A DNA stretch of 34,314 nucleotides from a virus. The position numbers and the translations under genes are program-made. The DNA lies in IMG/VR virus record IMGVR_UViG_3300010885_001736, positions 1 to 34,314 of that record, one strand, 5' to 3'. The notes under the pieces are model-generated. The model ran no database searches. It saw only the letters and a program-made list of their open reading frames with translations, and was not told the DNA's origin. Position 1 is the first letter of the stretch. Each line of letters opens with the position of its first letter. Positions 11,090 through 18,230 of this stretch are shown here, one piece after another.

Positions 11090-11137
11090 GGGGTGAAAGC
11101 TGTGCAATTTAGCTTGCGGACGAACAGTCGTAGCCCC
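11090..11137 (+). promoter_or_regulatory. Possible three-way-junction RNA element in the 71-bp gap
   Basis: Between the SSB-like gene and the gene at 11155, GGGG (11090-11093) can pair with CCCC (11134-11137). They enclose two hairpins: AAGCT/AGCTT (11097-11101 with 11111-11115) and ACGA/TCGT (11120-11123 with 11128-11131). The gap is unusually long for this tightly packed unit. It may be a regulatory leader, an RNA processing site or a weak terminator (TTTT at 11141). No known riboswitch class is recognised. Confidence 0.35.
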
Positions 11138-11154
11138 ACCTTTTAAGAACAATC

Positions 11155-11481
11155 ATGGACTATAAAGACGCATTTAAGAAAATTTTTGCCATGCCAGACT
11201 TCCCAAGAGTCAGGGCCAACGATCCAATCACCTCATTTGAGGCAGCAGAGTCGATCAAAGATTCTGTCTCCCAGCATCACCAGGTCATTTTGGAATGTCT
11301 CCAAACACATGGCCCTCTGGGTAAAGACGGGATTTCAGCGCACACCGACCTGGACAGCAACCAGGTTGCCAGGCGCTTAAACGAAATGAAAGTAATTGGT
11401 TTGATTGAACTGACTGGCAACAAAGTCAAATCAAATTCAGGACGCAACGAAAGAGAATGGCAATGTATCCAATCGGCCTAA
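11155..11481 (+). CDS. Winged-helix DNA-binding protein
   Basis: A 108-residue protein. RANDPITSFEAAESIKD leads into a winged helix: HHQVILECLQTHGPLGKDGI (helix 1), HTDLDSNQVARRLNEMKVIG (helices 2-3), then LIELTGNKVKSNSGRNEREW (wing). The 'DPxTSxxAAE' opening and this fold are typical of small phage regulators or accessory replication proteins. It is a possible regulator of late expression, since it is expressed near the end of the early rightward unit, but no target site is known. Confidence 0.7.
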   Translation: MDYKDAFKKIFAMPDFPRVRANDPITSFEAAESIKDSVSQHHQVILECLQTHGPLGKDGISAHTDLDSNQVARRLNEMKVIGLIELTGNKVKSNSGRNEREWQCIQSA

Positions 11482-11642
11482 ACGACAAACAGCCTTTGCA
11501 CCCGTACAAATGCTGCAACAAATGTGACCAGGATAAACCGCCAGAGGGCGGGATCGACATGGGCCACAAATGGATTTGTCAATCTTGCTGGATTTCCAGA
11601 ACCACAGGCCGACATTTAAGGCAAAACCATGAACAAAGATGA
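11457..11642 (+). CDS. Small zinc-ribbon protein
   Basis: A 61-residue protein with KCCNKCDQDKPPEGG (a CCxxC group, residues 19-23) and CQSCW (residues 42-45) forming a likely zinc knuckle. It overlaps the winged-helix gene by 25 bp and the following gene by 14 bp. The start is uncertain between the ATGs at 11457 and 11463. Similar 'C..C...PP.GGI.M...WIC..CW' proteins are common in environmental phages without known function. Confidence 0.68.
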   Translation: MAMYPIGLNDKQPLHPYKCCNKCDQDKPPEGGIDMGHKWICQSCWISRTTGRHLRQNHEQR

Positions 11643-11826
11643 TTTGATTACATTGCTTCGCATTACAGGCGCTCAAGAAGCCGCAATAGACGCTGTATGC
11701 GCTGCTTACGATGCTGGTTGGAACGATGCCCTTGACAATGCCTCAAAACGCATTGTGGGGCTTCCTTTTGGCGACACAGCGGCCAGTTTTGCTGTATTTG
11801 TTAAACAGGCAAAAACTCAAGCGTAA
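11629..11826 (+). CDS. 65-residue hypothetical protein, last gene of the rightward unit
   Basis: An Ala/Asp-rich helical protein (DDLITLLRITGAQEAAIDAV, then YDAGWNDALDNASKRI). The 'AYDAGWNDALDNA' segment resembles short phage proteins of unknown role. Its end overlaps the end of the convergent endolysin gene by 10 bp, so early rightward and late leftward transcripts collide here. I see no clear terminator at the junction. Confidence 0.68.
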   Translation: MNKDDLITLLRITGAQEAAIDAVCAAYDAGWNDALDNASKRIVGLPFGDTAASFAVFVKQAKTQA

Positions 11827-12245
11827 TTGCGTGTTCCTTGCTTGTCAATGATCAAAGCCTGTTTACGGGGTGAACGGGCTTCCTCATTTGGAATGCTGAT
11901 GTGCGTCCAACGATCAAACTCCCGAATCACTTGGTCATAACCAAGGTCTGAGGCGATCACAGCCTTGACTACCTCATCAGGGGTCATAGAGGGAACACGA
12001 ATATCAGCTGCGCAGCCGATCCGATGCTGGCTAGTGTCTTTGCTGCCCACAGCATCATTGACTTGTTTTGATCGGAAAGCTGAATTGACCATGATGGGTT
12101 TGCCGCCCAGGACAGTTTTGACTTGTTCCAGGAACTCAGCCAAGCGTTTAATGTTTTCCAATTCTGCATCATTAGGGATATTGTCGAATTCACGGTGATC
12201 TGTGTGCGTTAGTTCTTCTAACGTAAAGTGTTCAGTCAAGTTCAT
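11817..12245 (-). CDS. Endolysin, M15A D-Ala-D-Ala peptidase type
   Basis: A 142-residue zinc peptidase that would cut peptidoglycan cross-links at lysis. The zinc site is visible: SQHRIGCAADIRVP supplies His74 and Asp81, and RWTHISI supplies His115. SAFRSKQVNDAVG (55-67) is the family's substrate-side motif. No signal peptide is present, so it relies on a holin for export. It is the last gene of the late unit and overlaps the holin gene by 4 bp. Confidence 0.92.
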   Translation of the reverse strand: MNLTEHFTLEELTHTDHREFDNIPNDAELENIKRLAEFLEQVKTVLGGKPIMVNSAFRSKQVNDAVGSKDTSQHRIGCAADIRVPSMTPDEVVKAVIASDLGYDQVIREFDRWTHISIPNEEARSPRKQALIIDKQGTRNYA

Positions 12246-12649
12246 TTTTTCACCCGATCAGCAATTTTTTCCATTGTGCGTCCACCAAAATAGAAACTCA
12301 TTACAAGCATTCCCCATTGGCCCAACAACTCAACGTAAGCGCCACGGGTTTCATATTCAAAGATGGATGCAATAGCAAACCCAGAATAGGCAATCAAAAG
12401 GAATACAAGAGTCAAGGGGCGAATATTTTTGCTCATCCATGAGTCGCTAGCCATGTCAGCTTTTAAACGCTCTGTAAGGTTGTTTTGCTCAACCTCAAAC
12501 AGTTTGGTTTCGTTAGCCATCTTTGCCAACTCACCATCTTGAGCCATCTTTTGCAATTCAAGCTGCGCCTTGGCTTTGGCCTCTGGATCAGGGATTAGCT
12601 TGTCAATTAGCTTCCCGCCCACTTGCAATAGTGCATCCAGTCCTAGCAT
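12242..12649 (-). CDS. Holin, GTA 3-TM type
   Basis: A 135-residue membrane protein with start at 12649 after AGGGGA. The N-terminal part (GLDALLQVGGKLIDKLIPDP, then a long Ala/Glu/Lys helix, then DSWMSKNIRPLTL) and the hydrophobic segments LTLVFLLIAYSGFAIASIF and LLGQWGMLVMSFYFGGRTME match the 'holin of 3TMs' family first seen in gene-transfer-agent clusters. It would open the inner membrane for the M15 endolysin that follows. Two membrane helices are obvious; the third is weaker. Confidence 0.85.
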   Translation of the reverse strand: MLGLDALLQVGGKLIDKLIPDPEAKAKAQLELQKMAQDGELAKMANETKLFEVEQNNLTERLKADMASDSWMSKNIRPLTLVFLLIAYSGFAIASIFEYETRGAYVELLGQWGMLVMSFYFGGRTMEKIADRVKK

Positions 12650-12650
12650 T

Positions 12651-12884
12651 TCATTCCCCTTTATCAAATGATTGGGACAGCTTGATCCCAGCTAACAAGC
12701 CAATAAAACCACCCGTAATGGTTTGCAGCACAGGCGTAATCTCTTTAAAGATTTCTGCGTTGTCAACGTCAGCAGAATACAAACCCAATAACAAGGCTGT
12801 AATGATTCCAAGCATTACCAGGCACAAAGTGGCGGTCACCATCAATGTCACAGCAAATGTTAGTTTGGCTCTTAAATCATCCAT
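12651..12884 (-). CDS. Two-helix membrane protein of the lysis block
   Basis: The start at 12884 follows GAGG with good spacing, giving 77 residues. Two membrane helices are seen, about residues 10-34 (VTLMVTATLCLVMLGIITAL) and 50-70 (ITGGFIGLLAGIKL). It lies one base before the holin gene. It could be a second holin, an antiholin or a pinholin; no family is recognised, so the role rests on position and topology. Confidence 0.7.
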   Translation of the reverse strand: MDDLRAKLTFAVTLMVTATLCLVMLGIITALLLGLYSADVDNAEIFKEITPVLQTITGGFIGLLAGIKLSQSFDKGE

Positions 12885-12891
12885 GTTTGCC

Positions 12892-13131
12892 TCATACATA
12901 CTTGTCAAAGTTTCGCCCGTTAGAGAATATCTCTAACTCAATTGTGGTCTGCCTGGCACGCTTGTTGTACAGCTCTAAATCGTAGGCTTCTACGGCCTCA
13001 CGCACCTTTTCAGCTTTAACAACTTGAGCATATTCAAATTCTAATCTTTCAACACGTTTCTCAAAAGCAACTTGCTTAACGTCATATTCTTTTGGAAATA
13101 CAAATGGAAACCACTTGTGAAGTTGGATCAC
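12892..13131 (-). CDS. 79-residue coiled-coil protein in the lysis block
   Basis: A soluble, charged helical protein (EYDVKQVAFEKRVERLEFEY, then AEKVREAVEAYDLELYNKRA) with heptad-like spacing. It overlaps the next upstream gene by 4 bp (ATGA). It has no signal peptide or membrane helix, so it is not a typical inner-membrane spanin. Function unknown. Confidence 0.68.
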   Translation of the reverse strand: MIQLHKWFPFVFPKEYDVKQVAFEKRVERLEFEYAQVVKAEKVREAVEAYDLELYNKRARQTTIELEIFSNGRNFDKYV

Positions 13132-13412
13132 TTCTTTTCCCTTTCAGCGGCCCTCGCATAAAAGTAAAGAATCTTTCCACGCAATTCTTGGCTGTCAGCA
13201 GTTCCTGCCCACATTGCCAGGTTGTTCCAAATAGCAAGCAGCTGGTCAGTTGTGCATGAGTCGCCATTTGTGGTCAACCATTGAGACAAACGATGATGAC
13301 GTTCTGTTGGATCACCAAGCCAGCTTAAACCGTAAAAGTCAGCAGTCACGCATTTTTGCTGGGAGGCTGCTAACAAACACATTGTCAACAGTCCAACAAA
13401 AAGCCATTTCAT
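13128..13412 (-). CDS. Secreted or membrane-anchored small protein of the lysis block
   Basis: The start at 13412 makes an ATGA overlap with the gene before it and gives 94 residues. The N-terminus MKWLFVGLLTMCLLAASQQK is a signal peptide by composition. The mature part has Cys at about 21 and 53 and a helical C-terminus (ILYFYARAAEREKK). A periplasmic lysis role (spanin-like or lysozyme-inhibitor-like) is possible, but no lipobox of normal spacing is evident. Confidence 0.65.
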   Translation of the reverse strand: MKWLFVGLLTMCLLAASQQKCVTADFYGLSWLGDPTERHHRLSQWLTTNGDSCTTDQLLAIWNNLAMWAGTADSQELRGKILYFYARAAEREKK

Positions 13413-13612
13413 TTTGACCAGTAATGGCTGATGTAGCCCAAAAGTGTTGATATAGCAGACACAAATGCCATGCCCATCCAAAAACCGCCACGGCCTTTGT
13501 TTGCCAGTTCAATAAGGGTTTCAAGTTGGGCCTCCATCTTGTCAATTTTGGCCTCCATTGATTCAACTTTTTGCCAAAGAACCCCGTATTTGACCAAATC
13601 AATATCAGACAT
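13409..13612 (-). CDS. XhlA-like membrane-associated lysis protein (candidate)
   Basis: Start at 13612, one base after the fibre gene stop; 67 residues. The plan is a coiled coil (WQKVESMEAKIDKMEAQLET) followed by one C-terminal membrane helix (FWMGMAFVSAISTLLGYI), as in the XhlA haemolysin family that assists holins. It is the first gene of the lysis block in the direction of transcription. Confidence 0.68.
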   Translation of the reverse strand: MSDIDLVKYGVLWQKVESMEAKIDKMEAQLETLIELANKGRGGFWMGMAFVSAISTLLGYISHYWSK

Positions 13613-13613
13613 T

Positions 13614-14156
13614 TCAGGCCTTTTGGATGAACGCAAGCGCATAGTATAAAGGTAGGTTTGTGCCGCCAGAACCCGCTACGTTGGATGTAAAACCACCTGT
13701 ATTGCCCACAGCGTAAGTATTACCCGCACCCACCACAAAACGGTCACGCAAGTCTGGTGTGCCGTTCTGACCATCGCACAAATAGTAACCAGATGGAACA
13801 GCACCAATTGATCCTGACCACATAATGATGCTGCCCGCAGGGATTGGGGTTGTGCTGGCGCTTGTTCCCAAGATGCCATAAAGGTTGTCGTAAGTGGCGA
13901 TCTGCACGTTGGCAGAGTCAGTCAAAACAAACTTGTAAGAATAACCAGAAGTCAACCAAATCTCTTGTGGGGGACGTCCGCTAGTTCCCAACTGAATGGG
14001 GTTGGTGTTGGAAGTCGTACCCGCTGACGTTGTGTAAGTCGCTAGGGGAGTGCTTGAACCAGCCTGGTAGGTATAAATGTACCCACCATTCAGGGGGAGG
14101 CCTGTGTTGGTAAAGAATTGGAAACCGTTACCAATAGGGGAAAGATTGACTGCCAT
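13614..14156 (-). CDS. Tail fibre protein with collar domain
   Basis: A 180-residue protein. The N-terminal half (PIGNGFQFFTNTGLPLNGGY, then YTYQAGSSTPLATYT and GRPPQEIWL) is a common head-binding or adaptor domain of podovirus fibres. The second half (PAGSIIMWSGSIGAVPSGYY, then CDGQNGTPDLRDRFVVGAG) is a phage tail collar domain, ending in YYALAFIQKA. It is short, so it may cap or decorate a longer fibre. It separates the ejection proteins from the lysis genes. Confidence 0.85.
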   Translation of the reverse strand: MAVNLSPIGNGFQFFTNTGLPLNGGYIYTYQAGSSTPLATYTTSAGTTSNTNPIQLGTSGRPPQEIWLTSGYSYKFVLTDSANVQIATYDNLYGILGTSASTTPIPAGSIIMWSGSIGAVPSGYYLCDGQNGTPDLRDRFVVGAGNTYAVGNTGGFTSNVAGSGGTNLPLYYALAFIQKA

Positions 14157-14157
14157 G

Positions 14158-16752
14158 TTATTTTCCTAAGTCTGAAAGTTTAGTGCCAAGTTGGGATGCC
14201 TTCTGCATTTCCTTTTGGGACTTTTGTGCTTCTTTAGTCAATGCTTTGGCAGCAAGTTTCTCTGAACCAGCCATGCCAGCTTTGCCGCCCAAATAACCAC
14301 CCACAGCTGCACCGCCTGGCCCTGCAATAGCGCCACCAATGCCAGCGCCAGCTGTTGTGCCAAGTTTGCCTAGGTTGCCCTCAATAAGCCCAACTCGTCT
14401 TAATTGCTGACCAGCGCCCTCATAGCTGTGAACGCCTGGCATCAAGTAGCCACCCATGTTCAATGTGTGGAATGCTTGTTGTTCTTCAGGTGTAAACGCC
14501 ATTTTGATCTTGTCTGCCCTGGCATTCAAAATCTTATTGACAGCATTCTGATTCCATTCACCAGCTTTGGCAGCGCCAGCCTGGTAGATTTCACGGGCCA
14601 AGTTGCCACGCATCTCATTCATTGCAGATTGGGCTGAAACACGCAAGTCTTGCGGGACTTCCACAGTCCACTTTGGCAAACCCGTAGCCTTATCAACAGG
14701 GCCAGAAATAGTGCCTTTGGAAACTTTCTCAGCTGTGTCGTAAATGTGCCGCCATTGGTCAAGAGGCATACTGTTCAACTTCTGTGGAATTGCATCAAAG
14801 GCTGTGGCAGTCTGAACTCCATTGGGGTCAATGTCGCCAAATATCTCTTTAATACCCTTAGAGCCAAACAAAACCTTTTCGGCCTGGTGCAAACTGTCAG
14901 CCTTTTTCAGCAAGTCTAAACCGCCAGCCTGACCAATATCACGCTCAATTGCCTGGTTGATTTGCTTGATCACGCCAGCGTTGTCTTTTGTCCAATTGCT
15001 ATTTAAAGCCTTTTGAACGGCTGTCCATGCGCCTACGGTGTTGGGCGCATACACGTTGCCCATTTCATCTTTGAAACCGACAGTCTTAGCGTGATTGATC
15101 AAATCTTCAGCAGCTTTGGCAACGCCTTCATTTCCCTTTAGACCAAGGCCAGCCTTAAATTGTTTGTCACCAAATAGGTTTTCAACATTGCTAGTTTGGA
15201 TTGGGTTGTCGCCAACCTTCTGGGTAACTTCGTCATACAGTTTCTTTTTCTCTCCTTTAAAGAACCCTGCAAGACCTTCCTCACCAGCAAATGCGTCATT
15301 GATACGCTGACCACGCTCATAGGGCGTAATCAATGTTGGGCTTGCGCCTGTGTTCTCAATGCGCTTTTGAGCATAGTTAGACAACGCCACTTGTTCATTA
15401 GCGATTTGCTGTTTGTACAGTTCACCTTCTGGCGTTGGGTTTGCCATTTTTGCTTTGGTGTGTTCATTGCGCAACAGATTTTCATTGCCTGTGATCACGC
15501 CTGGGCGAACTTGTCCCGTGTCGCCAAGAATCTCATTGGCAATTTGCGCCCTGGTCTGTTGTTCAGTAACTGGCACATCTTGCGCAGTCTTGGACAGTTT
15601 GACTTGAGGAAATTGACCTCGGGCTGATTCTTCACCAGTAATCTGACCAGCGTAAGGATTGTTCTCAACTTTGGCCGCACCAATATTGCCAGGCTTGGCT
15701 TGGGGTTGTACTTGGAATTGTGGTTGCCCGCCCTTGGCCTCAAACTGTCTTTGCAACTCTAGTTCACCAACACCAAGTTGTTTGCCAATAACGCCTGGTA
15801 TCTGTCTGCCAGCTTGAACAACTTGACCCACGGCCTGTCGTGCTTGTTGCGCAGCTGGCGCAGCCAACGGTGCAAAACCAGCCAATTCAGGCATCATGCT
15901 TGGAGGCACTTTGCTTGCTTCAAACGCTTGTTGCAGTCCACCTAAAACAGCCTGGGCTTGTGGTGTTCTAATTTCAGGTGACAGCTGCTTTTGTAAGTTT
16001 GCAGATTGTTCTTGACCAATGCGCACACCTTCAGGTGTTCCATATTGACCAGATCTTAATGATGCAACAATACCCGTTGCAGGGCCGAGAACGCTTGTTG
16101 CAGCGCCAGCCAAAGGCGCTGTAATGATCTCACCCAAAGCACGTTTGCCTTGTTGAAATTGGTTGTAAAGGTCAACAGCGCCATTTAAAACAGGGCCACC
16201 AGTAGGTTGTTTTGGCCCACGGGTTGACTGGCCTTCAGCAATTGCTTTTGCCTGGGGATCAAACCCTGCGTATGAACCACGCCCTGCACCACCGTCAAAT
16301 GTCGGCTGCATGGGTTTGTTTGGCTGTGTTTGCTTGCCAAGGATCATTGCCCCTAATTCATCATCAGGGGCTTGTGTTTGTTGTGCTGGCGCTGTGCCCT
16401 GCATTACCTTGTTGACATAGGCTGACGGGTCTTTGGTGACAAAGCCGCCATATTGGGCCAATGCTTTGTTTACATCACCATTGTTTCGCTGAACCAATTG
16501 TTCCAGATATGCTTTGGCTGCGCCACGGGCTTCTTTTTCGTCAAAGGGATTGAACTTCATCCCTTGCTTATGCAGCATTTGCACAGTCTCAGGCATAAAC
16601 TGGTAAGCGCCCATTGCCTTGGTATCTTTATTGATGGCAAATGGGTCTTTGCCACTCTCAACCTTTTTGAGTCGATCTAGCAATTCATCTGTAACGACAG
16701 AGGCTTTGGCTTCAGGCGCTTTGCCTAAAATAAGTGCGCCAAGTTCATCCAT
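14158..16752 (-). CDS. Ejection (internal virion) protein with lytic transglycosylase domain
   Basis: An 864-residue protein. Residues 21-110 form a soluble lytic transglycosylase domain: catalytic Glu32 in VESGKDPFAINKD, then MGAYQFMPETV (47-57), and ALAQYGG (98-104). The middle is long, Gln/Ala-rich and helical. The C-terminus (GIGGAIAGPGGAAVGGYLGG) is a glycine-zipper hydrophobic segment that could insert in membranes. It is the largest of three consecutive ejection-type proteins, in the position of the P22 gp16/gp20/gp7 group. It would leave the virion with the DNA and open a path through the wall. DELGALILGK is present at residues 2-11 and DELGAMILGK at 131-140. Confidence 0.85.
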   Translation of the reverse strand: MDELGALILGKAPEAKASVVTDELLDRLKKVESGKDPFAINKDTKAMGAYQFMPETVQMLHKQGMKFNPFDEKEARGAAKAYLEQLVQRNNGDVNKALAQYGGFVTKDPSAYVNKVMQGTAPAQQTQAPDDELGAMILGKQTQPNKPMQPTFDGGAGRGSYAGFDPQAKAIAEGQSTRGPKQPTGGPVLNGAVDLYNQFQQGKRALGEIITAPLAGAATSVLGPATGIVASLRSGQYGTPEGVRIGQEQSANLQKQLSPEIRTPQAQAVLGGLQQAFEASKVPPSMMPELAGFAPLAAPAAQQARQAVGQVVQAGRQIPGVIGKQLGVGELELQRQFEAKGGQPQFQVQPQAKPGNIGAAKVENNPYAGQITGEESARGQFPQVKLSKTAQDVPVTEQQTRAQIANEILGDTGQVRPGVITGNENLLRNEHTKAKMANPTPEGELYKQQIANEQVALSNYAQKRIENTGASPTLITPYERGQRINDAFAGEEGLAGFFKGEKKKLYDEVTQKVGDNPIQTSNVENLFGDKQFKAGLGLKGNEGVAKAAEDLINHAKTVGFKDEMGNVYAPNTVGAWTAVQKALNSNWTKDNAGVIKQINQAIERDIGQAGGLDLLKKADSLHQAEKVLFGSKGIKEIFGDIDPNGVQTATAFDAIPQKLNSMPLDQWRHIYDTAEKVSKGTISGPVDKATGLPKWTVEVPQDLRVSAQSAMNEMRGNLAREIYQAGAAKAGEWNQNAVNKILNARADKIKMAFTPEEQQAFHTLNMGGYLMPGVHSYEGAGQQLRRVGLIEGNLGKLGTTAGAGIGGAIAGPGGAAVGGYLGGKAGMAGSEKLAAKALTKEAQKSQKEMQKASQLGTKLSDLGK

Positions 16753-18221
16753 TACAAACCTCCAGTTTCAGACAATTTCTTGATGTTCTGATACTTATTG
16801 TAGAACTCTTGACGCTTTTTAGGGTCACTTCCAAGCAGTTTTTCAATCTCAAACTTGCGCTGCGTTGGGTCAGTTATGTCCTTATAAATGTTCATAACTT
16901 CAAAAATCTTGCTGTCAGCATTTGAGTTCCACAATTGCTGATAAGCCTTCATGTTGTTGTCGCCATACTGTTGGGCAAACTTCTGTGCGCCAGTCGCTTG
17001 CATATCAATATTGGTTTGGTCAGCCTGAACCCTACGGGCAATTTTGGTCAAAACCTCTGGAGGCACTTTAATTGTGCCGTTAGCAACCGCTTGCATATCC
17101 AGGCCAGCCACGGTGTTTCCTAAACCGCCCATTGCTTTGGTATTGGAAAGCGCCATGTTCGCCAAGTCTTTAGCCAACATATCATATTGCTCACTACCGA
17201 TTGCCATGCGAATTTTTTGCTCAACTTGACCAGGAATGCCGCCTTTAGAAAAGTAAAGATCACTTCCGATTTTGTTGGCTTGTTGGATAACTTCCTCAGT
17301 ATTCCTACGGGCCTGGCTTAAACCGCCTTGGGCTTCAACCAAACGTGAACGGTAGGCTTGACCAGCTGTTTGGTCTGCGGCTTCTGTTGGCTCTGGTGCA
17401 TAAGGCTGTGAGGCGCTTCTAACGGGGTAAGGCAATGGCGTATTGCCAAGCACAGGCTTTTGACCAGCTGCGCCACTAGGCATCCCGCCAGGCTGACCAG
17501 GAGTGTTTTGCAAACCGCCAGCAACGCCAATTGTGGCTGTGGGCGTACTGCCACCAACACTAGGTTGTGTAAGGATAGTTTGACCTTGCGCTGTTGTGGT
17601 AATGCCAGGCGTCAAAGATGATTGTTTTTCTGCTGGCGACAGCAAAGATTGCTCTTGTGAAATCAAATCTTTGACAACGTGAGGGCCACGGTTTGTTCTG
17701 CTTAACGGGACTTTGTAAGCCTCAATTAAGTCATGCACTTCACGGCTGTCAGGATTTTCAGCTTTCAAACGATCCAATTCACCCATGACGGTTTTAGGAT
17801 CGTCAATGCCCATGCGTCCCAAGATTCCCAGGCGGCCACCAACAATTTTACGCATATCTTGCGTCATTGCATTTTTTGCTTTTGTGGCTTCGGTTTGGCT
17901 TGTATGCAATTGGCTGAATGAACTAATCACTTCAGGGCCAGTCAACGGTGCAATTTTTGGAATGACAGAATTCAGCTTATCCATGTCAATCCGACCGTTG
18001 GTTTGCCAATTGTCAGGATTGCTGGTGAACTCTTGCAGCTTCAAACGCTCGTCATTCTTTTGCTTTAAAACTTGATTCTCAATTTGAGCCTTCTCCAAGG
18101 CCAAAGGATTCATCTGCTGCGCTTGCTGGAAATTCTGAATACCAGACGCCATGTTTACCATGTCCCCGAGACTTGTAGTCTGGGGCTTGGCGTAGTTCAC
18201 GTTCATTGAAAAGTCAGCCAT
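16752..18221 (-). CDS. Ejection (internal virion) protein, middle
   Basis: A 489-residue, largely helical protein. The N-terminus MADFSMNVNYAKPQTTSLGD, then VNMASGIQNFQQAQQMN, then a charged coiled coil, is the usual opening of ejection proteins in P22-like environmental phages. A Gly/Pro/Gln-rich low-complexity region lies at about 205-280, and the C-terminus is helical again with Gln/Asn-rich stretches. It shares one base with the gene downstream. No enzymatic motif. The role as a pilot or DNA-injection protein is inferred from position. Confidence 0.72.
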   Translation of the reverse strand: MADFSMNVNYAKPQTTSLGDMVNMASGIQNFQQAQQMNPLALEKAQIENQVLKQKNDERLKLQEFTSNPDNWQTNGRIDMDKLNSVIPKIAPLTGPEVISSFSQLHTSQTEATKAKNAMTQDMRKIVGGRLGILGRMGIDDPKTVMGELDRLKAENPDSREVHDLIEAYKVPLSRTNRGPHVVKDLISQEQSLLSPAEKQSSLTPGITTTAQGQTILTQPSVGGSTPTATIGVAGGLQNTPGQPGGMPSGAAGQKPVLGNTPLPYPVRSASQPYAPEPTEAADQTAGQAYRSRLVEAQGGLSQARRNTEEVIQQANKIGSDLYFSKGGIPGQVEQKIRMAIGSEQYDMLAKDLANMALSNTKAMGGLGNTVAGLDMQAVANGTIKVPPEVLTKIARRVQADQTNIDMQATGAQKFAQQYGDNNMKAYQQLWNSNADSKIFEVMNIYKDITDPTQRKFEIEKLLGSDPKKRQEFYNKYQNIKKLSETGGL

Positions 18222-18230
18222 GATTTGTCC

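Noticed and set aside
13315-13328. Operator-like sequence CCAAGCCAGCTTAA in a lysis gene
   Set aside because: It matches 12 of 14 positions of the operator, but lies in coding sequence (codons for Gly-Leu-Ser-Trp-Leu) with no promoter near it; probably chance.
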